NCBI GenBank assembly: GCA_934541115.1
Contig: CAKTDF010000011.1
Location: 1-64,000 of the forward strand
Source of the DNA: an uncultured Eubacteriales bacterium
Lineage (GTDB): Bacteria; Bacillota; Clostridia; Oscillospirales; Acutalibacteraceae
Length of the DNA: 64,000 nucleotides
Reading direction: 5' to 3'
The translations under genes and the position numbers were made by a program. Positions 43,267-51,837 of this stretch are shown in pieces (the first letter of the stretch is position 1; every line of letters begins with the position of its first letter). The notes beneath the pieces are model-generated. The model was given only the letters and a program-made list of their open reading frames with translations. It was not told the origin of the DNA and did not search any database.

Positions 43267-44466
43267 TTATTTCTCCAGTTCCGCACGGATCGCTTTGATA
43301 AATTCTTCTGTTGAAAGGGTCTGCGGCTTTTCGCCCTGCCAAAGGAGGGCAAGATCCTTGGTCATTCTGCCGCTTTCAATCACGTCAAGGGAGGCTTTTT
43401 CAAGCTTGGCTGCAAACTTCATAAGCTCTTCATTGCCGTCAAGCTCGCCGCGCTTTCTGAGCGCGCCCGACCACGCAAAAATTGTTGCAATCGGGTTGGT
43501 TGAAGTAGTTTCGCCCTCAAGATAACGGTAATAGTGCCTTGTAACGGTTCCGTGAGCGGCCTCATATTCAAAGTTTCCGTCGGGGCTGACCAGGACGCTT
43601 GTCATCATTGCGAGTGAGCCGAAGGCGGTTGAGACCATGTCGCTCATAACATCTCCGTCGTAGTTTTTGCATGCCCAAATGTAGCCGCCGTTTGAACGGA
43701 TAACTCTTGCAATTGCATCGTCAATGAGGGTATAGAAGTAGGTGATGCCTGCTTTTTTAAAGGCTTCCTTATATTCGTTTTCATAAATCTCTTCAAAAAT
43801 GAGCTTAAATGTCTGATCGTATTGCTTTGAAATGGTGTCCTTGGTTGAAAACCAAAGATCCTGTTTTGTGTCAAGGGCATATTTAAAGCATGAGTGAGCA
43901 AATGATCTGATGGAGCTGTCCTTGTTATATTGTGCCTGCAGAACGCCGCCGCATTCAAAATCATAGACGGTAGCTCTCTTTTGTTCGCCGCTTTCGCCTG
44001 TGAAAAGCAGCTCTGCCTTGCCGGGTTCGGTAACTCTGAACTCGGTTCCCTTGTATACGTCGCCGTATGCATGACGGGCAATGGTGATCGGTTTTTCCCA
44101 GAATCTGACAGCCGGCTTGACGCCGCTGACAAGAATCGGGGCACGGAAAACCGTTCCGTCAAGAATTGCGCGGATCGTGCCGTTCGGACTTTTCCACATC
44201 TCTTTGAGGTTATATTCCTCAACGCGCTGTGCATTGGGGGTGATGGTTGCACATTTTACACCTACATGGTATTTTTTGCAGGCTTCGCCCGCGTCAATGC
44301 TGACTTGGTCGTTCGTTTCGTCTCTGTGCTTGAGTCCGAGGTCGTAATACTCGGTGTTCAGCTCAACAAACGGAGAAAGAAGCTCGTCTTTGATCATCTG
44401 CCAGATGATTCTTGTCATTTCATCGCCGTCCATTTCGACGATTTTGTTCATTTGAATTTTGCTCAT
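43267..44466 (-). CDS. icd: NADP-dependent isocitrate dehydrogenase
   Basis: 399 residues; ATG 44466 with agagaggta upstream. It oxidises isocitrate to 2-oxoglutarate with NADP+, supplying glutamate synthesis. The sequence is of the homodimeric, eukaryote-like type: MDGDEMTRIIW at the start, TITPNAQRVEEYNL, SPNGTIRAILDGTVFR and KNYDGDVMSDMVSTAFGSL with the metal-binding Asp residues. It follows gdpD by 15 bp and is probably read from the gdpD promoter. No citrate synthase or aconitase gene is nearby. Confidence 0.96.
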   Translation of the reverse strand: MSKIQMNKIVEMDGDEMTRIIWQMIKDELLSPFVELNTEYYDLGLKHRDETNDQVSIDAGEACKKYHVGVKCATITPNAQRVEEYNLKEMWKSPNGTIRAILDGTVFRAPILVSGVKPAVRFWEKPITIARHAYGDVYKGTEFRVTEPGKAELLFTGESGEQKRATVYDFECGGVLQAQYNKDSSIRSFAHSCFKYALDTKQDLWFSTKDTISKQYDQTFKLIFEEIYENEYKEAFKKAGITYFYTLIDDAIARVIRSNGGYIWACKNYDGDVMSDMVSTAFGSLAMMTSVLVSPDGNFEYEAAHGTVTRHYYRYLEGETTSTNPIATIFAWSGALRKRGELDGNEELMKFAAKLEKASLDVIESGRMTKDLALLWQGEKPQTLSTEEFIKAIRAELEK

Positions 44467-44481
44467 TTGAAGTACCTCTCT

Positions 44482-45261
44482 TTATTTAGTCTTTTGTTTG
44501 ATTATGTTAATAAGCTTATCCGGATTCCTTGACGTGATATTGTCCGGTGCGCAGGAAAGCACACGATACATGTCATAGACCGAATCAACCGTATATATTG
44601 AAACAAGGATACCGCGGCTTTTGAAATAGTCGCAAAGCTCCTTTGTTACGGCGCGTTTGTGCATATTGATTCCGATTGCACCGTTTGAAATAACTTTTGA
44701 CGCCAGTTCTTCAAGGTAGCTTTCATCTTTGACTTTGCTTTTCTGAACGTCAATGTTGAGGTAGTATGGAATTGAGGGGCAGTCCCTTTTAACCGTGCCG
44801 ACATCTTCCTCTTTGATACCTGTGAAAAAAAGCTGCTTTTCAAGCATATACTTTTTTGCAAGCTTTCCTACCGAAACAAGGTTTTCCGTGCTCTTTGCGT
44901 CTATATTCGCCTGAATATTCGGATTCTCACCGAGAAGCTTAAATGCATCTTCAAGCGTGACCTCGCCGCCTGTCGGCTCATCGTGTGAAAGAACGGGAAC
45001 TTTATTTTCGCCAAAGCTCAGATCAAATTCAACAACTTTTGCGCCTGCGTTTATTGCGGCTCGCATAGCCTCGAGCGAATTATCTTTTTCGCCCATGCAG
45101 CCGGTGTGACCGGTCACGGTGAAAGCAGAGGACAGTTGAAGCGGTGTGTTTTTATACTTTATAAATTTTGCCGTGAATACGGCGGAAACGATCAGTGCCG
45201 CCGAAAGCACAAAGCAGCCGAAAACGATAATAAGTCGCTTTTTGTCTTTTGTTTTTTTCAT
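44482..45261 (-). CDS. Membrane-anchored glycerophosphodiester phosphodiesterase-like protein
   Basis: 259 residues; ATG 45261 after gggtgaacc. One N-terminal membrane anchor (residues about 9-29) places the domain outside the cell. GDPD motifs are recognisable but altered: HTGCMGEKDNSLEAM replaces the usual HRG...PENT, followed by EFDLSFGENKVPVLSHDEP. The loss of the Arg after the first catalytic His is notable. It should hydrolyse glycerophosphodiesters or a lipid/teichoic-acid headgroup if active. First gene of a two-gene unit with icd. Confidence 0.82.
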   Translation of the reverse strand: MKKTKDKKRLIIVFGCFVLSAALIVSAVFTAKFIKYKNTPLQLSSAFTVTGHTGCMGEKDNSLEAMRAAINAGAKVVEFDLSFGENKVPVLSHDEPTGGEVTLEDAFKLLGENPNIQANIDAKSTENLVSVGKLAKKYMLEKQLFFTGIKEEDVGTVKRDCPSIPYYLNIDVQKSKVKDESYLEELASKVISNGAIGINMHKRAVTKELCDYFKSRGILVSIYTVDSVYDMYRVLSCAPDNITSRNPDKLINIIKQKTK

Positions 45262-45325
45262 AATAAAGGTTCACCCTGCCTTTTCTGTACAGTAGTAAGT
45301 ACAAGGAAAAATTACACCGACTGAT

Positions 45326-45354
45326 ATTTTATCAAACATTGGGCGTATCGTCAA
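45326..45354 (-). promoter_or_regulatory. Sigma-A promoter of gdpD-icd
   Basis: Reading the minus strand, TTGACG (45354-45349), a 17-bp spacer and TAAAAT (45331-45326). Confidence 0.7.
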
Positions 45355-45545
45355 CAAGATTCAAATAATTTTGCCAAGGCAAACGGATTTTTTTGATTTC
45401 ACGTTAATTTGACATTCACGTTAGAATGAAATTAAAAAGTATTAAGAAAACGAAGAGGGATTTTTTCAGCATAAAAAACGTATGGTAATTTTATACAAAA
45501 ACAGATGTACAAATTAAGCTATTACGATGAAATTCCATAATTTTC

Positions 45546-45574
45546 TTGACATAATTTATTAAATTCTATAAAAT
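45546..45574 (+). promoter_or_regulatory. Sigma-A promoter of the secreted helical protein gene
   Basis: TTGACA (45546-45551), a 17-bp spacer and TAAAAT (45569-45574). Transcription should begin near 45581. The gap 45262-45649 also contains a direct repeat ttcacgtta at 45398 and 45415. Confidence 0.8.
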
Positions 45575-45580
45575 AGTTGT

Positions 45581-45614
45581 GTTGGTAGCCCAACCGGGGT
45601 GGTTATCCGCCCGG
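45581..45614 (+). promoter_or_regulatory. 5'-terminal hairpins in the leader of the secreted helical protein gene
   Basis: Gttgg/ccaac around tagc (45581-45594) is followed by ccggg/cccgg enclosing tgg/ccg-type pairs (45594-45614). The alternative pairing aacc/ggtt is mutually exclusive with these. The structure sits at the predicted transcript start, well before the ribosome site at 45635-45640. Confidence 0.4.
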
Positions 45615-45649
45615 AGAGGAAACTTTATATTAAAAAAGGAGCATTTATC

Positions 45650-47314
45650 ATGAAAAGAAAGATTCTTGCAGTCATCCTTGCAGTCATGATGCTTGCGTGT
45701 GCGATTCCGTTCGGCGCTTTCGCTTCAAATGACGGCTACATTCACAAAGAGATCCTTGACAACGGCAATTATTACCACATGGAGTATGCTGAAAAGGAAA
45801 ATCTCTTCAAAAACCAGATCAATCTTTACACCGCACTCGGTTTCTATGATGATGCGTGGTATAATCTTGTTGACAGCTCTGTTGACATCGACTATGCCAA
45901 GGCTATCCTTCTCGGTCTTATTGAGCAGGTTGAGGCTGAATATAACAATCAGACCTTTGAAGAGGTTATGAAGCTTCTCGGCGGCGCTCAGGGTGCAATG
46001 GAAGTTATCTCCAAGGTTGGTGATTTTTCAAAGAAATTCACCGATGCTCTTGAGTTCACACAGTCTGCTGAATGGAGCACCACACTCGGTATCCTTAACA
46101 CCGCAATCAAGGCTGCCAACTATGGCAATGAAGTTTACAAAGCATACATCAAGGGTTATGCAATGATTCTTTCCGCAAAGGCCGCCAGCGCATATTACGG
46201 CGACTTCCTTATGTATCTCGTTGAAAACTGCAAGAATGAAGATGTTGCTGCTGCAGCAAAGGAAATCGCTGCAACCATCGACAAAGAACTTCAGGCTTCC
46301 GTTGACGAACTCATCAAATCACTCGTTGCAGACGCAGGCAAGGACGCTGCCTCTCTTGCAGCTGAGGTTGCTCTTGATTCATACGGCGTTACCGCTGCTA
46401 TCAAGGGCGCATACAAGACCGTTGTTTCAATTTCCGACAAGCTCTTCAACACCAAGGATAAGTATGAATTTATGATGAGCCTTGTTGAAACCTATTACAT
46501 TGAAGACTGCTTCGGTGAGTGGGCAAGCGCTGCTTTTGATTCAGAAGATGCAGAGTTCGCTTCATTTGCTGAAAGCACCGTAATCGCTGTCAGAATGACC
46601 GGCGAACAGCTGCTTGCAAATCTTGCAAACGCAAAGACCAAGGCTCTTGTTGCCATGGTTAAGAAGTATGACACAACTGAAATGAAAGTTAAATCTGCAA
46701 TCGAGCTTGCTAAGCTTGAGGCAGCCGGCAACATTCTTAAGGACGGCAAAGACGCTGCATATGTTGCATCGGCAGCCGTAACCGGCAACACTGCTCTTGC
46801 CCTCAACAAGGCAAGCACCGTTGACACGATTTTTGCCCTTTCAAATGAAGTTGCTGTTGAGACCGCTTACACCGCAGCAGGTGCATATGCAAACGTATAC
46901 AGTGAGGTTCTCGGCGAATACATCAAGGTTGCTTACCTCCTTGACGGCGCTTATGACATCGTTCTTTCCGGCGCTGAAAAGAATGCAACCGCTTATGCCG
47001 CTATAGCCGGTAAGTATGCCTGCGTTGACACCACCGCCGGCAGAGTGATCACTTTCAAGGATATTCTTAATGCTCCGTCAATCGTTGTTGCAGACACCGA
47101 TAAGGAAGCTGTAAATCTTGAAATGAGCGATACCTTTGTTAAGACCTGCGATTCTTCAGTTGCAGTCAGCAAGGACAGCGGTTCATCGGGCGGCTCATCA
47201 TCAGGCTCGGGCAGCAGCTCATCTTCTTCAAAGTTTAACTTTGGAAAGATTTTCTCAGATTTCTTCAAGAGCATCATCGACGCTATCAAGAGCATTTTCA
47301 AAATCAATAAATAA
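45650..47314 (+). CDS. Secreted alpha-helical protein with Ser/Gly linker and amphipathic C-terminal tail
   Basis: 554 residues. ATG 45650 follows aaaaaaggag; the open frame upstream covers the promoter region. The signal peptide MKRKILAVILAVMMLACAIP ends near AFA-SND. The mature protein is rich in Ala, Lys and Glu and looks almost entirely helical, without Cys clusters or known motifs. A Ser/Gly linker (residues about 513-528) joins it to a final helix, KFNFGKIFSDFFKSIIDAIK, ending SIFKINK. The same kind of basic amphipathic tail closes the giant protein at 9539. Family unknown. Strong promoter and terminator suggest high expression. Confidence 0.85.
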   Translation: MKRKILAVILAVMMLACAIPFGAFASNDGYIHKEILDNGNYYHMEYAEKENLFKNQINLYTALGFYDDAWYNLVDSSVDIDYAKAILLGLIEQVEAEYNNQTFEEVMKLLGGAQGAMEVISKVGDFSKKFTDALEFTQSAEWSTTLGILNTAIKAANYGNEVYKAYIKGYAMILSAKAASAYYGDFLMYLVENCKNEDVAAAAKEIAATIDKELQASVDELIKSLVADAGKDAASLAAEVALDSYGVTAAIKGAYKTVVSISDKLFNTKDKYEFMMSLVETYYIEDCFGEWASAAFDSEDAEFASFAESTVIAVRMTGEQLLANLANAKTKALVAMVKKYDTTEMKVKSAIELAKLEAAGNILKDGKDAAYVASAAVTGNTALALNKASTVDTIFALSNEVAVETAYTAAGAYANVYSEVLGEYIKVAYLLDGAYDIVLSGAEKNATAYAAIAGKYACVDTTAGRVITFKDILNAPSIVVADTDKEAVNLEMSDTFVKTCDSSVAVSKDSGSSGGSSSGSGSSSSSSKFNFGKIFSDFFKSIIDAIKSIFKINK

Positions 47315-47331
47315 TTAGCATAAGTAAAGTT

Positions 47332-47366
47332 GCGGCGTACCGGTTAGTCGGTACGCCGCTTTTTTT
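47332..47366 (+). terminator. Rho-independent terminator of the secreted helical protein gene
   Basis: An 11-bp perfect stem gcggcgtaccg/cggtacgccgc with a 6-nt loop and seven T. Confidence 0.94.
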
Positions 47367-47379
47367 GCGCCACATTGAA

Positions 47380-47694
47380 TCAATTGTAGTTGAACAGATT
47401 GCCCCAGAAGCCTTGGCGCGGCGGTCTGTGACCGGGACGCGGCGGCTTTTCCGGAATGTCGGCACAAACGAGAATGGTGTCGTTACCTATCACCTGTATG
47501 TTCTCCCAACATATTCTGATGTCATCGTCCTTGCCGAAAATTCCAAAACAGCGCGGTCTGCCCCAAATTATAATTGCACTCAATCTGCCGTCGCAGGTGT
47601 TGATTTCAACGTCTGAAACGAACCCTATACGACAGCCGCTTTTTGCGTTTATCACTTCTTTATTGCGAAGCTCTGTGATTGAACAACACTCCAT
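47380..47694 (-). CDS. YlmC/YmxH-family PRC-barrel protein
   Basis: 104 residues; ATG 47694 after gaggtgatgatg. The beta-rich core has the pattern SITELRNKEVINAKSGCRIG, FVSDVEI, LSAIIIWG and RICWENIQVIGNDTILV, typical of the YlmC/YmxH sporulation-associated PRC-barrel family. A Pro/Arg-rich tail follows. The family is conserved in spore formers, with no defined biochemical role. An inverted repeat (47725-47760) lies upstream. Confidence 0.88.
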   Translation of the reverse strand: MECCSITELRNKEVINAKSGCRIGFVSDVEINTCDGRLSAIIIWGRPRCFGIFGKDDDIRICWENIQVIGNDTILVCADIPEKPPRPGHRPPRQGFWGNLFNYN

Positions 47695-47724
47695 ACATCA
47701 TCACCTCATTTCATTTGAATCGCA

Positions 47725-47760
47725 GCAACGTTCTGCCTTGCCGCAAAAGTAAAACGTTGC
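47725..47760. repeat. Inverted repeat upstream of the ylmC-like gene
   Basis: Perfect 8-bp arms gcaacgtt and aacgttgc are separated by 20 bp. This could be an operator for the minus-strand gene starting at 47694. Otherwise the gap 47695-48025 contains a TATAAT-like box (about 47849) without a good -35, and nothing else I recognise. Confidence 0.35.
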
Positions 47761-48025
47761 AAACAACCGTAAACAGCGTAAAGCAGTGCCCGCCTTTTGC
47801 GGATACATCAGTAATCAAAAACTTCTACTGAGATGGGGGGTCTGCACTATAATTATATTCAGCAGCCTGCTTCCTTTTGACGGGTATTTTTATTTGCTTG
47901 CTTTCATATAGTTAAATAGGGCTTATCCAGCAAGGCAAGGAGGCGCTGAAGCTATGTTGAGTTTGGTTTTCTTCAGCCCTATGCGTGTTGTGAGAGCCCG
48001 GAAAACAATTGAAAGGTGAGAAAAA

Positions 48026-48364
48026 ATGAAAATTGAAATCAGAGAAGCAGACCGTCGGGATATTGATGATGTGCTGTCTTTTGCGTTTGAAAAGCGCCCG
48101 CCGAGCGGAAAGAAAATGACGGACAAGTTTGACGATGTGCTTTGTCAGACGGGATATAAACTGTTGCTTTGTTTTGCAAACGGGGAGCTTTGCGGAACGC
48201 TTTCTGTGAGTATAATTGACGGAATGGGTGCAAAATTTCCCGTTGCGGTTTTTTGCGGCGGAAAGCTGAAAAAAGAATTTGAGGGAGAATACTTTTCTTC
48301 ACTTCTCATTGCAAAAGGTGAGGAATATGCAAGAGCACACGGCTGCAAAAAAATAGTGTATTGA
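48026..48364 (+). CDS. GNAT-like acetyltransferase, C-terminally short
   Basis: 112 residues; ATG 48026 after gaaaggtgag. The start MKIEIREADRRDIDDVLSFA is typical of GNAT N-acetyltransferases. The centre has strands (KLLLCFANGELCGTLSV) and ends with SSLLIAKGEEYARAHGCKKI and VY. Normal GNAT domains continue for another 25-40 residues (motif B), which are missing because of an early TGA. It may be a truncated remnant or a divergent short form. Confidence 0.6.
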   Translation: MKIEIREADRRDIDDVLSFAFEKRPPSGKKMTDKFDDVLCQTGYKLLLCFANGELCGTLSVSIIDGMGAKFPVAVFCGGKLKKEFEGEYFSSLLIAKGEEYARAHGCKKIVY

Positions 48365-48389
48365 TGATTACATAAGGTCGGAATAAAAA

Positions 48390-48419
48390 AGACGGAACCG
48401 CAAAACCGCGATTCCGTCT
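48390..48419. terminator. Hairpin terminator between converging genes
   Basis: Arms agacggaa/ttccgtct, extended by gc pairs inside, lie between the GNAT-like gene and the minus-strand membrane protein gene. The A-run upstream would act as a T-run for the minus strand. Confidence 0.65.
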
Positions 48420-48435
48420 GTGGCAAATTCAGTTT

Positions 48436-49212
48436 TTATGCTGTGACTTTTTCTTTTTCGTTTTTCTTTTCGGGCAGGGCGGCTTTCTTTTTCTTGTGCT
48501 TGTCTATGAGAGCAAGGACGATGTACAAAACGATTGCCGAGCCTATTGTGGTTACCGTTGCGTCGATCATATCCATCATGGTGTCCCAAAGCGGCAGCTG
48601 ACCGCCGTCGGTAATTGCGCCGTGACCGAATACTCTATAGAATATATCATCGTCTGCGGGCGCGTACCAGTATCCCTGGTTTGCGGTACCGTAAAAGAAA
48701 TCCCCAAAGAATTCCGTGATTTCCCAAAGAGGAATAATCATGAAAGAAAAGCACATTCCGTATGTTGAACCGAGGAGCGCGGAATGAGAATCCTCCTTGT
48801 GCTCCTTTTTGAGAATAGCCTTGTAGATGAGATAGCCTGCATAAACCGCGGCAATACCGGAAAGGTAGTGGAGAATACGGTCATATTTTGCCACCTTTGC
48901 ATGCATATCAATGTAGTTGCCGAGGTAGGAACCGAAGAACTCCATTATGTTGATGATGTGCTGAGCGCGGTATGAAAGGTTGCCAAAAAGGCTTTTTTTC
49001 GGAAAAATAAAACGGAAAAACGGAATTGCATAAAGTGCAAGCATATTGATGAGGCACAGCACCCTCTGCCTATCATCGGTGTGCATTATAGCCGCATAAA
49101 TGAACATGATTCTGATAACCCACCAGGAAATGTACTCCGGCATGGTAATCTCTTTGAAAATATCCGAAAAAGTCGATTTGATCCTGTTTTTTATGAATGC
49201 AAAAAACTTCAT
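48436..49212 (-). CDS. YjdF/DUF2238-like membrane protein
   Basis: 258 residues. The start is ATG 49212, though the ribosome site is weak. Six or so membrane segments are visible. The motif KYDRILHYLSGIAAVYAGYL and the late LWDTMMDMIDATVTTIGSAI match the pattern 'DR.LH...G' and 'DT..D...' of YjdF/DUF2238 membrane proteins, whose function is unknown. A charged Lys/Glu tail ends the protein. It lies downstream of spoIIE on the same strand, 136 bp away. Confidence 0.75.
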   Translation of the reverse strand: MKFFAFIKNRIKSTFSDIFKEITMPEYISWWVIRIMFIYAAIMHTDDRQRVLCLINMLALYAIPFFRFIFPKKSLFGNLSYRAQHIINIMEFFGSYLGNYIDMHAKVAKYDRILHYLSGIAAVYAGYLIYKAILKKEHKEDSHSALLGSTYGMCFSFMIIPLWEITEFFGDFFYGTANQGYWYAPADDDIFYRVFGHGAITDGGQLPLWDTMMDMIDATVTTIGSAIVLYIVLALIDKHKKKKAALPEKKNEKEKVTA

Positions 49213-49348
49213 TTTCTTTTAGCCGCCGAAAACAATAGCCGAATAATGCGCGGCGCTTCCTTTCTACAAAATACACACTGTAATATACAACGAAAATCGA
49301 GCTTTGTAAACAAAAGTAAAAAAGTTGTAATAAACAATTAAGCTCTTT

Positions 49349-51652
49349 TTAATTGTTGTCGAGAATTTTGAGCGCAACAACTGTTATATCGTCCTCATTG
49401 TCCTTGCTGCTTCGCAGTTTTGCAAGCGAGGCTATGTGTGCTGCGAGGTCGTCCATGCTGTTGGTGCTCCATGCAAGCAGTTCATCGTTCACCCAGCCGC
49501 AATCTCCGGCGGTTACTCCGTCGGAGACGAGCAGAACGATGTCTCCGCTTTGAAGCCGTGTTTTTTTGTGTGCAAAGCATACGTCGCGTATTATTCCTAC
49601 GGGCAGAGACTGTTCTTCAACCATAGCGATTTCGCTGCCGCGCCTGACAAAGGATACCGCTGCGCCTGCTTTGTAAAAATCCGTCTCACCGCTGTATATG
49701 TTTATGCTCACTCCGTCAACGGTTGCAATCGATTCATCGGTCGATTTTACCATAAGCGCACAGTTGACGGTTTTGAGCGCACTCTCAAAGGAAAATGAAC
49801 ATGAAAGCAGCTTTTCCATCAATGTTGCCGCCATTGTTCCGTCAACTGCGGCTCGCGAGCCGGTGCCCATTCCGTCGCTTATGAGCGCAATTTCATTTCC
49901 GGAAAGGTCGCGGAGACGTCCTATGCAATCGCCGCAGACCTTGTTGTTTTTGAACGGCAGCTGGGCTGTGCCTACAGAAACGCGGTACGCTGCCTTTTCT
50001 TCAAATGTAACAACCGAGCGGAGATCCATGATGGCAATTTCCGGGCGCTCAAAGTGTCGCTTTGTTGCCGCTTCAAGAATATGCTTTGCTTTTTTAAAAT
50101 CAAGCTCAAATGCATTTTCGAGTACGCTGACCTCAATGGTTATTCTTCCGTTCGGATCGGTGAAAAAGCAGAGCGAGTCGGTGTATATCCCGGCGTCGCT
50201 TAAGGCGGTCTTCAGTGCGCGGGAACGCGTGTTGTCAACAACTCTGCTGGTTGACACCTGCTGCGAAAGTTCAGAAAGAAAATCGGCGATTGAAGAGAAC
50301 TGGTCGCTGATGAGGCTGCGTATTTCTTTGACCTTGTTTTTTGCCGCCATTGTGTCAACAAATTCTCCGTAGCTTTGCTTGACTCTGGAAACAAGAGCGT
50401 TTGAACGCGGGCATCGTCTTTCAAGGTCTGTGATTCCCCGCTTTTTTTCTTTGAGTCCTGCGAGGGTGAGAATGTCTGACGCCGTTTCTCCGAACCGTTC
50501 GCTCCAGCATTCGTTTTTGAAAGAGCAGCCGAAGCAGATGCTTTGTTGGAGCTTTGCAAAAACACGGTCAACCTCGGGGTTTATCACATTATCAAGCTTT
50601 GCACTGACTGTTTTCACAATATCGGATACTTCGTCAACTGTCTCTGCCGCTCGTTTGAGCGAGGCGGAAACTCTGCGGTTAAGTTCGCAATCCGGCAAAA
50701 GAAAGCTCTTTTCAAGCTCGCCATGCGCGGCAAAGAGCAGTCTTGACGGTATTGCGGCGAAAATTGCGCACGCTGCGCCGATTTCAAGTAAGCACCAGAA
50801 CGCGCTCTCAGAAAAGCCGGTAACAAACATTGTTACTGCCGAGGTGACGGCAAAGGAAAGCGAAACCGCATATTGACCGAGCGCGGCAAAAACTCCGCAG
50901 GCAAGGCTGCCGAGAGCAAAAGCAGGAAACAGGCTGATGTTTTTGCTGCCTATTGAAAGCACAGATGCAATGCATACACCGAAAAGACAAGAGAGCCCTG
51001 CACCCTTGTAATGGGCAACAAAAAGTAAAAACAAAACGGCTATTATATGAGCCGGAATAACCGGACCGAGAGAAAATCCGCACGCACACAGCAACAGCGA
51101 TGCAATGCAAAGACCGATAGAGACAGTGTCTCGAACGGGGAGGTTTCCGAGTCCGATGCCGGCAATGGGAGTGTTTGAAACGCGCAGATAGAGATATGCC
51201 GCGCAAAATGCAATGAGTGCTTCGCAAACAGAAAACAGCAGCTCCAAAATGCTGAAAGAACCGAAAACCATGCTCATAATCGAAACGCTCAAGCATGAAA
51301 GCAATGCAGTCAGCGGATAGCTTTTGCCCATGTCGGCATTCGGCAGCTTTTTTTGCAGTATTGCCCGGCAGCAGGCGCAAAGAATGAGTACGGCGCTGTA
51401 TTTGGCGGCTGTTTTCCAGTCAAAGGCAAAAAAATAACCGCTGACTCCGCCTATGAGTGCACAAAGGTTGTATTCAAATCGTACTGCCGCAGAAAACGCC
51501 GGACAAAACGGCGATATTGAACCAAAACTTTTCAGCTGAGAGAGTGAAAAGGAGAGTACCGCAAAAAGCAGCTGCCGCAGCCACGGAGAAAGCTCGTTTT
51601 CCTCAGTCAGTATATATTCGGTGATTTTCTTTTCTTTCACTGCTGTTTTCAT
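49349..51652 (-). CDS. spoIIE: Stage II sporulation protein E
   Basis: 767 residues; ATG 51652 with aaaggacaag upstream (an in-frame start at 51682 lies in the leader). The N-terminal half has about ten membrane segments, the middle is a Cys-containing regulatory region (CFGCSFKNECW), and the C-terminus is a PP2C phosphatase with GDCIGRLRDLSGNEIALISD, DGMGTGSRAA and a final DDITVVAL. SpoIIE dephosphorylates SpoIIAA and activates sigma-F in the forespore. It indicates that the organism, or its recent ancestor, forms endospores. Confidence 0.96.
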   Translation of the reverse strand: MKTAVKEKKITEYILTEENELSPWLRQLLFAVLSFSLSQLKSFGSISPFCPAFSAAVRFEYNLCALIGGVSGYFFAFDWKTAAKYSAVLILCACCRAILQKKLPNADMGKSYPLTALLSCLSVSIMSMVFGSFSILELLFSVCEALIAFCAAYLYLRVSNTPIAGIGLGNLPVRDTVSIGLCIASLLLCACGFSLGPVIPAHIIAVLFLLFVAHYKGAGLSCLFGVCIASVLSIGSKNISLFPAFALGSLACGVFAALGQYAVSLSFAVTSAVTMFVTGFSESAFWCLLEIGAACAIFAAIPSRLLFAAHGELEKSFLLPDCELNRRVSASLKRAAETVDEVSDIVKTVSAKLDNVINPEVDRVFAKLQQSICFGCSFKNECWSERFGETASDILTLAGLKEKKRGITDLERRCPRSNALVSRVKQSYGEFVDTMAAKNKVKEIRSLISDQFSSIADFLSELSQQVSTSRVVDNTRSRALKTALSDAGIYTDSLCFFTDPNGRITIEVSVLENAFELDFKKAKHILEAATKRHFERPEIAIMDLRSVVTFEEKAAYRVSVGTAQLPFKNNKVCGDCIGRLRDLSGNEIALISDGMGTGSRAAVDGTMAATLMEKLLSCSFSFESALKTVNCALMVKSTDESIATVDGVSINIYSGETDFYKAGAAVSFVRRGSEIAMVEEQSLPVGIIRDVCFAHKKTRLQSGDIVLLVSDGVTAGDCGWVNDELLAWSTNSMDDLAAHIASLAKLRSSKDNEDDITVVALKILDNN

Positions 51653-51672
51653 AAAGACTTGTCCTTTCGCAT

Positions 51673-51723
51673 ATTGTTTCAAGGCAGCACTGCGTATACC
51701 AATGCGGTGTTGCCTTGAACAAT
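51673..51723. repeat. Near-perfect inverted repeat in the spoIIE upstream region
   Basis: Arms of about 20 bp, attgtttcaaggcagcac and the mirrored gtgttgccttgaacaat, surround gcgtataccaatgc. It lies just upstream of the spoIIE ribosome site and so within the spoIIE leader or promoter region. It may be an mRNA hairpin or a binding site for a dimeric regulator. Confidence 0.55.
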
Positions 51724-51778
51724 TATATTAAGCGCAAGAGGAAAAAAATGTCGCACTGTGAGGAAACACAAAGAGAAT

Positions 51779-51807
51779 TTGACCTTTAGCGCGCGACGGT
51801 GTATAAT
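51779..51807 (+). promoter_or_regulatory. Sigma-A promoter of the GH20-like gene
   Basis: TTGACC (51779-51784), a 17-bp spacer and a perfect TATAAT (51802-51807). It is divergent from spoIIE. Confidence 0.8.
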
Positions 51808-51837
51808 CAGTCCATCAGACCGAAAGGAGAATTTGCC

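Noticed and set aside
47923..48126. Minus-strand frame upstream of the GNAT-like gene
   Set aside because: Half of it shadows the GNAT-like gene and it has no ribosome site.
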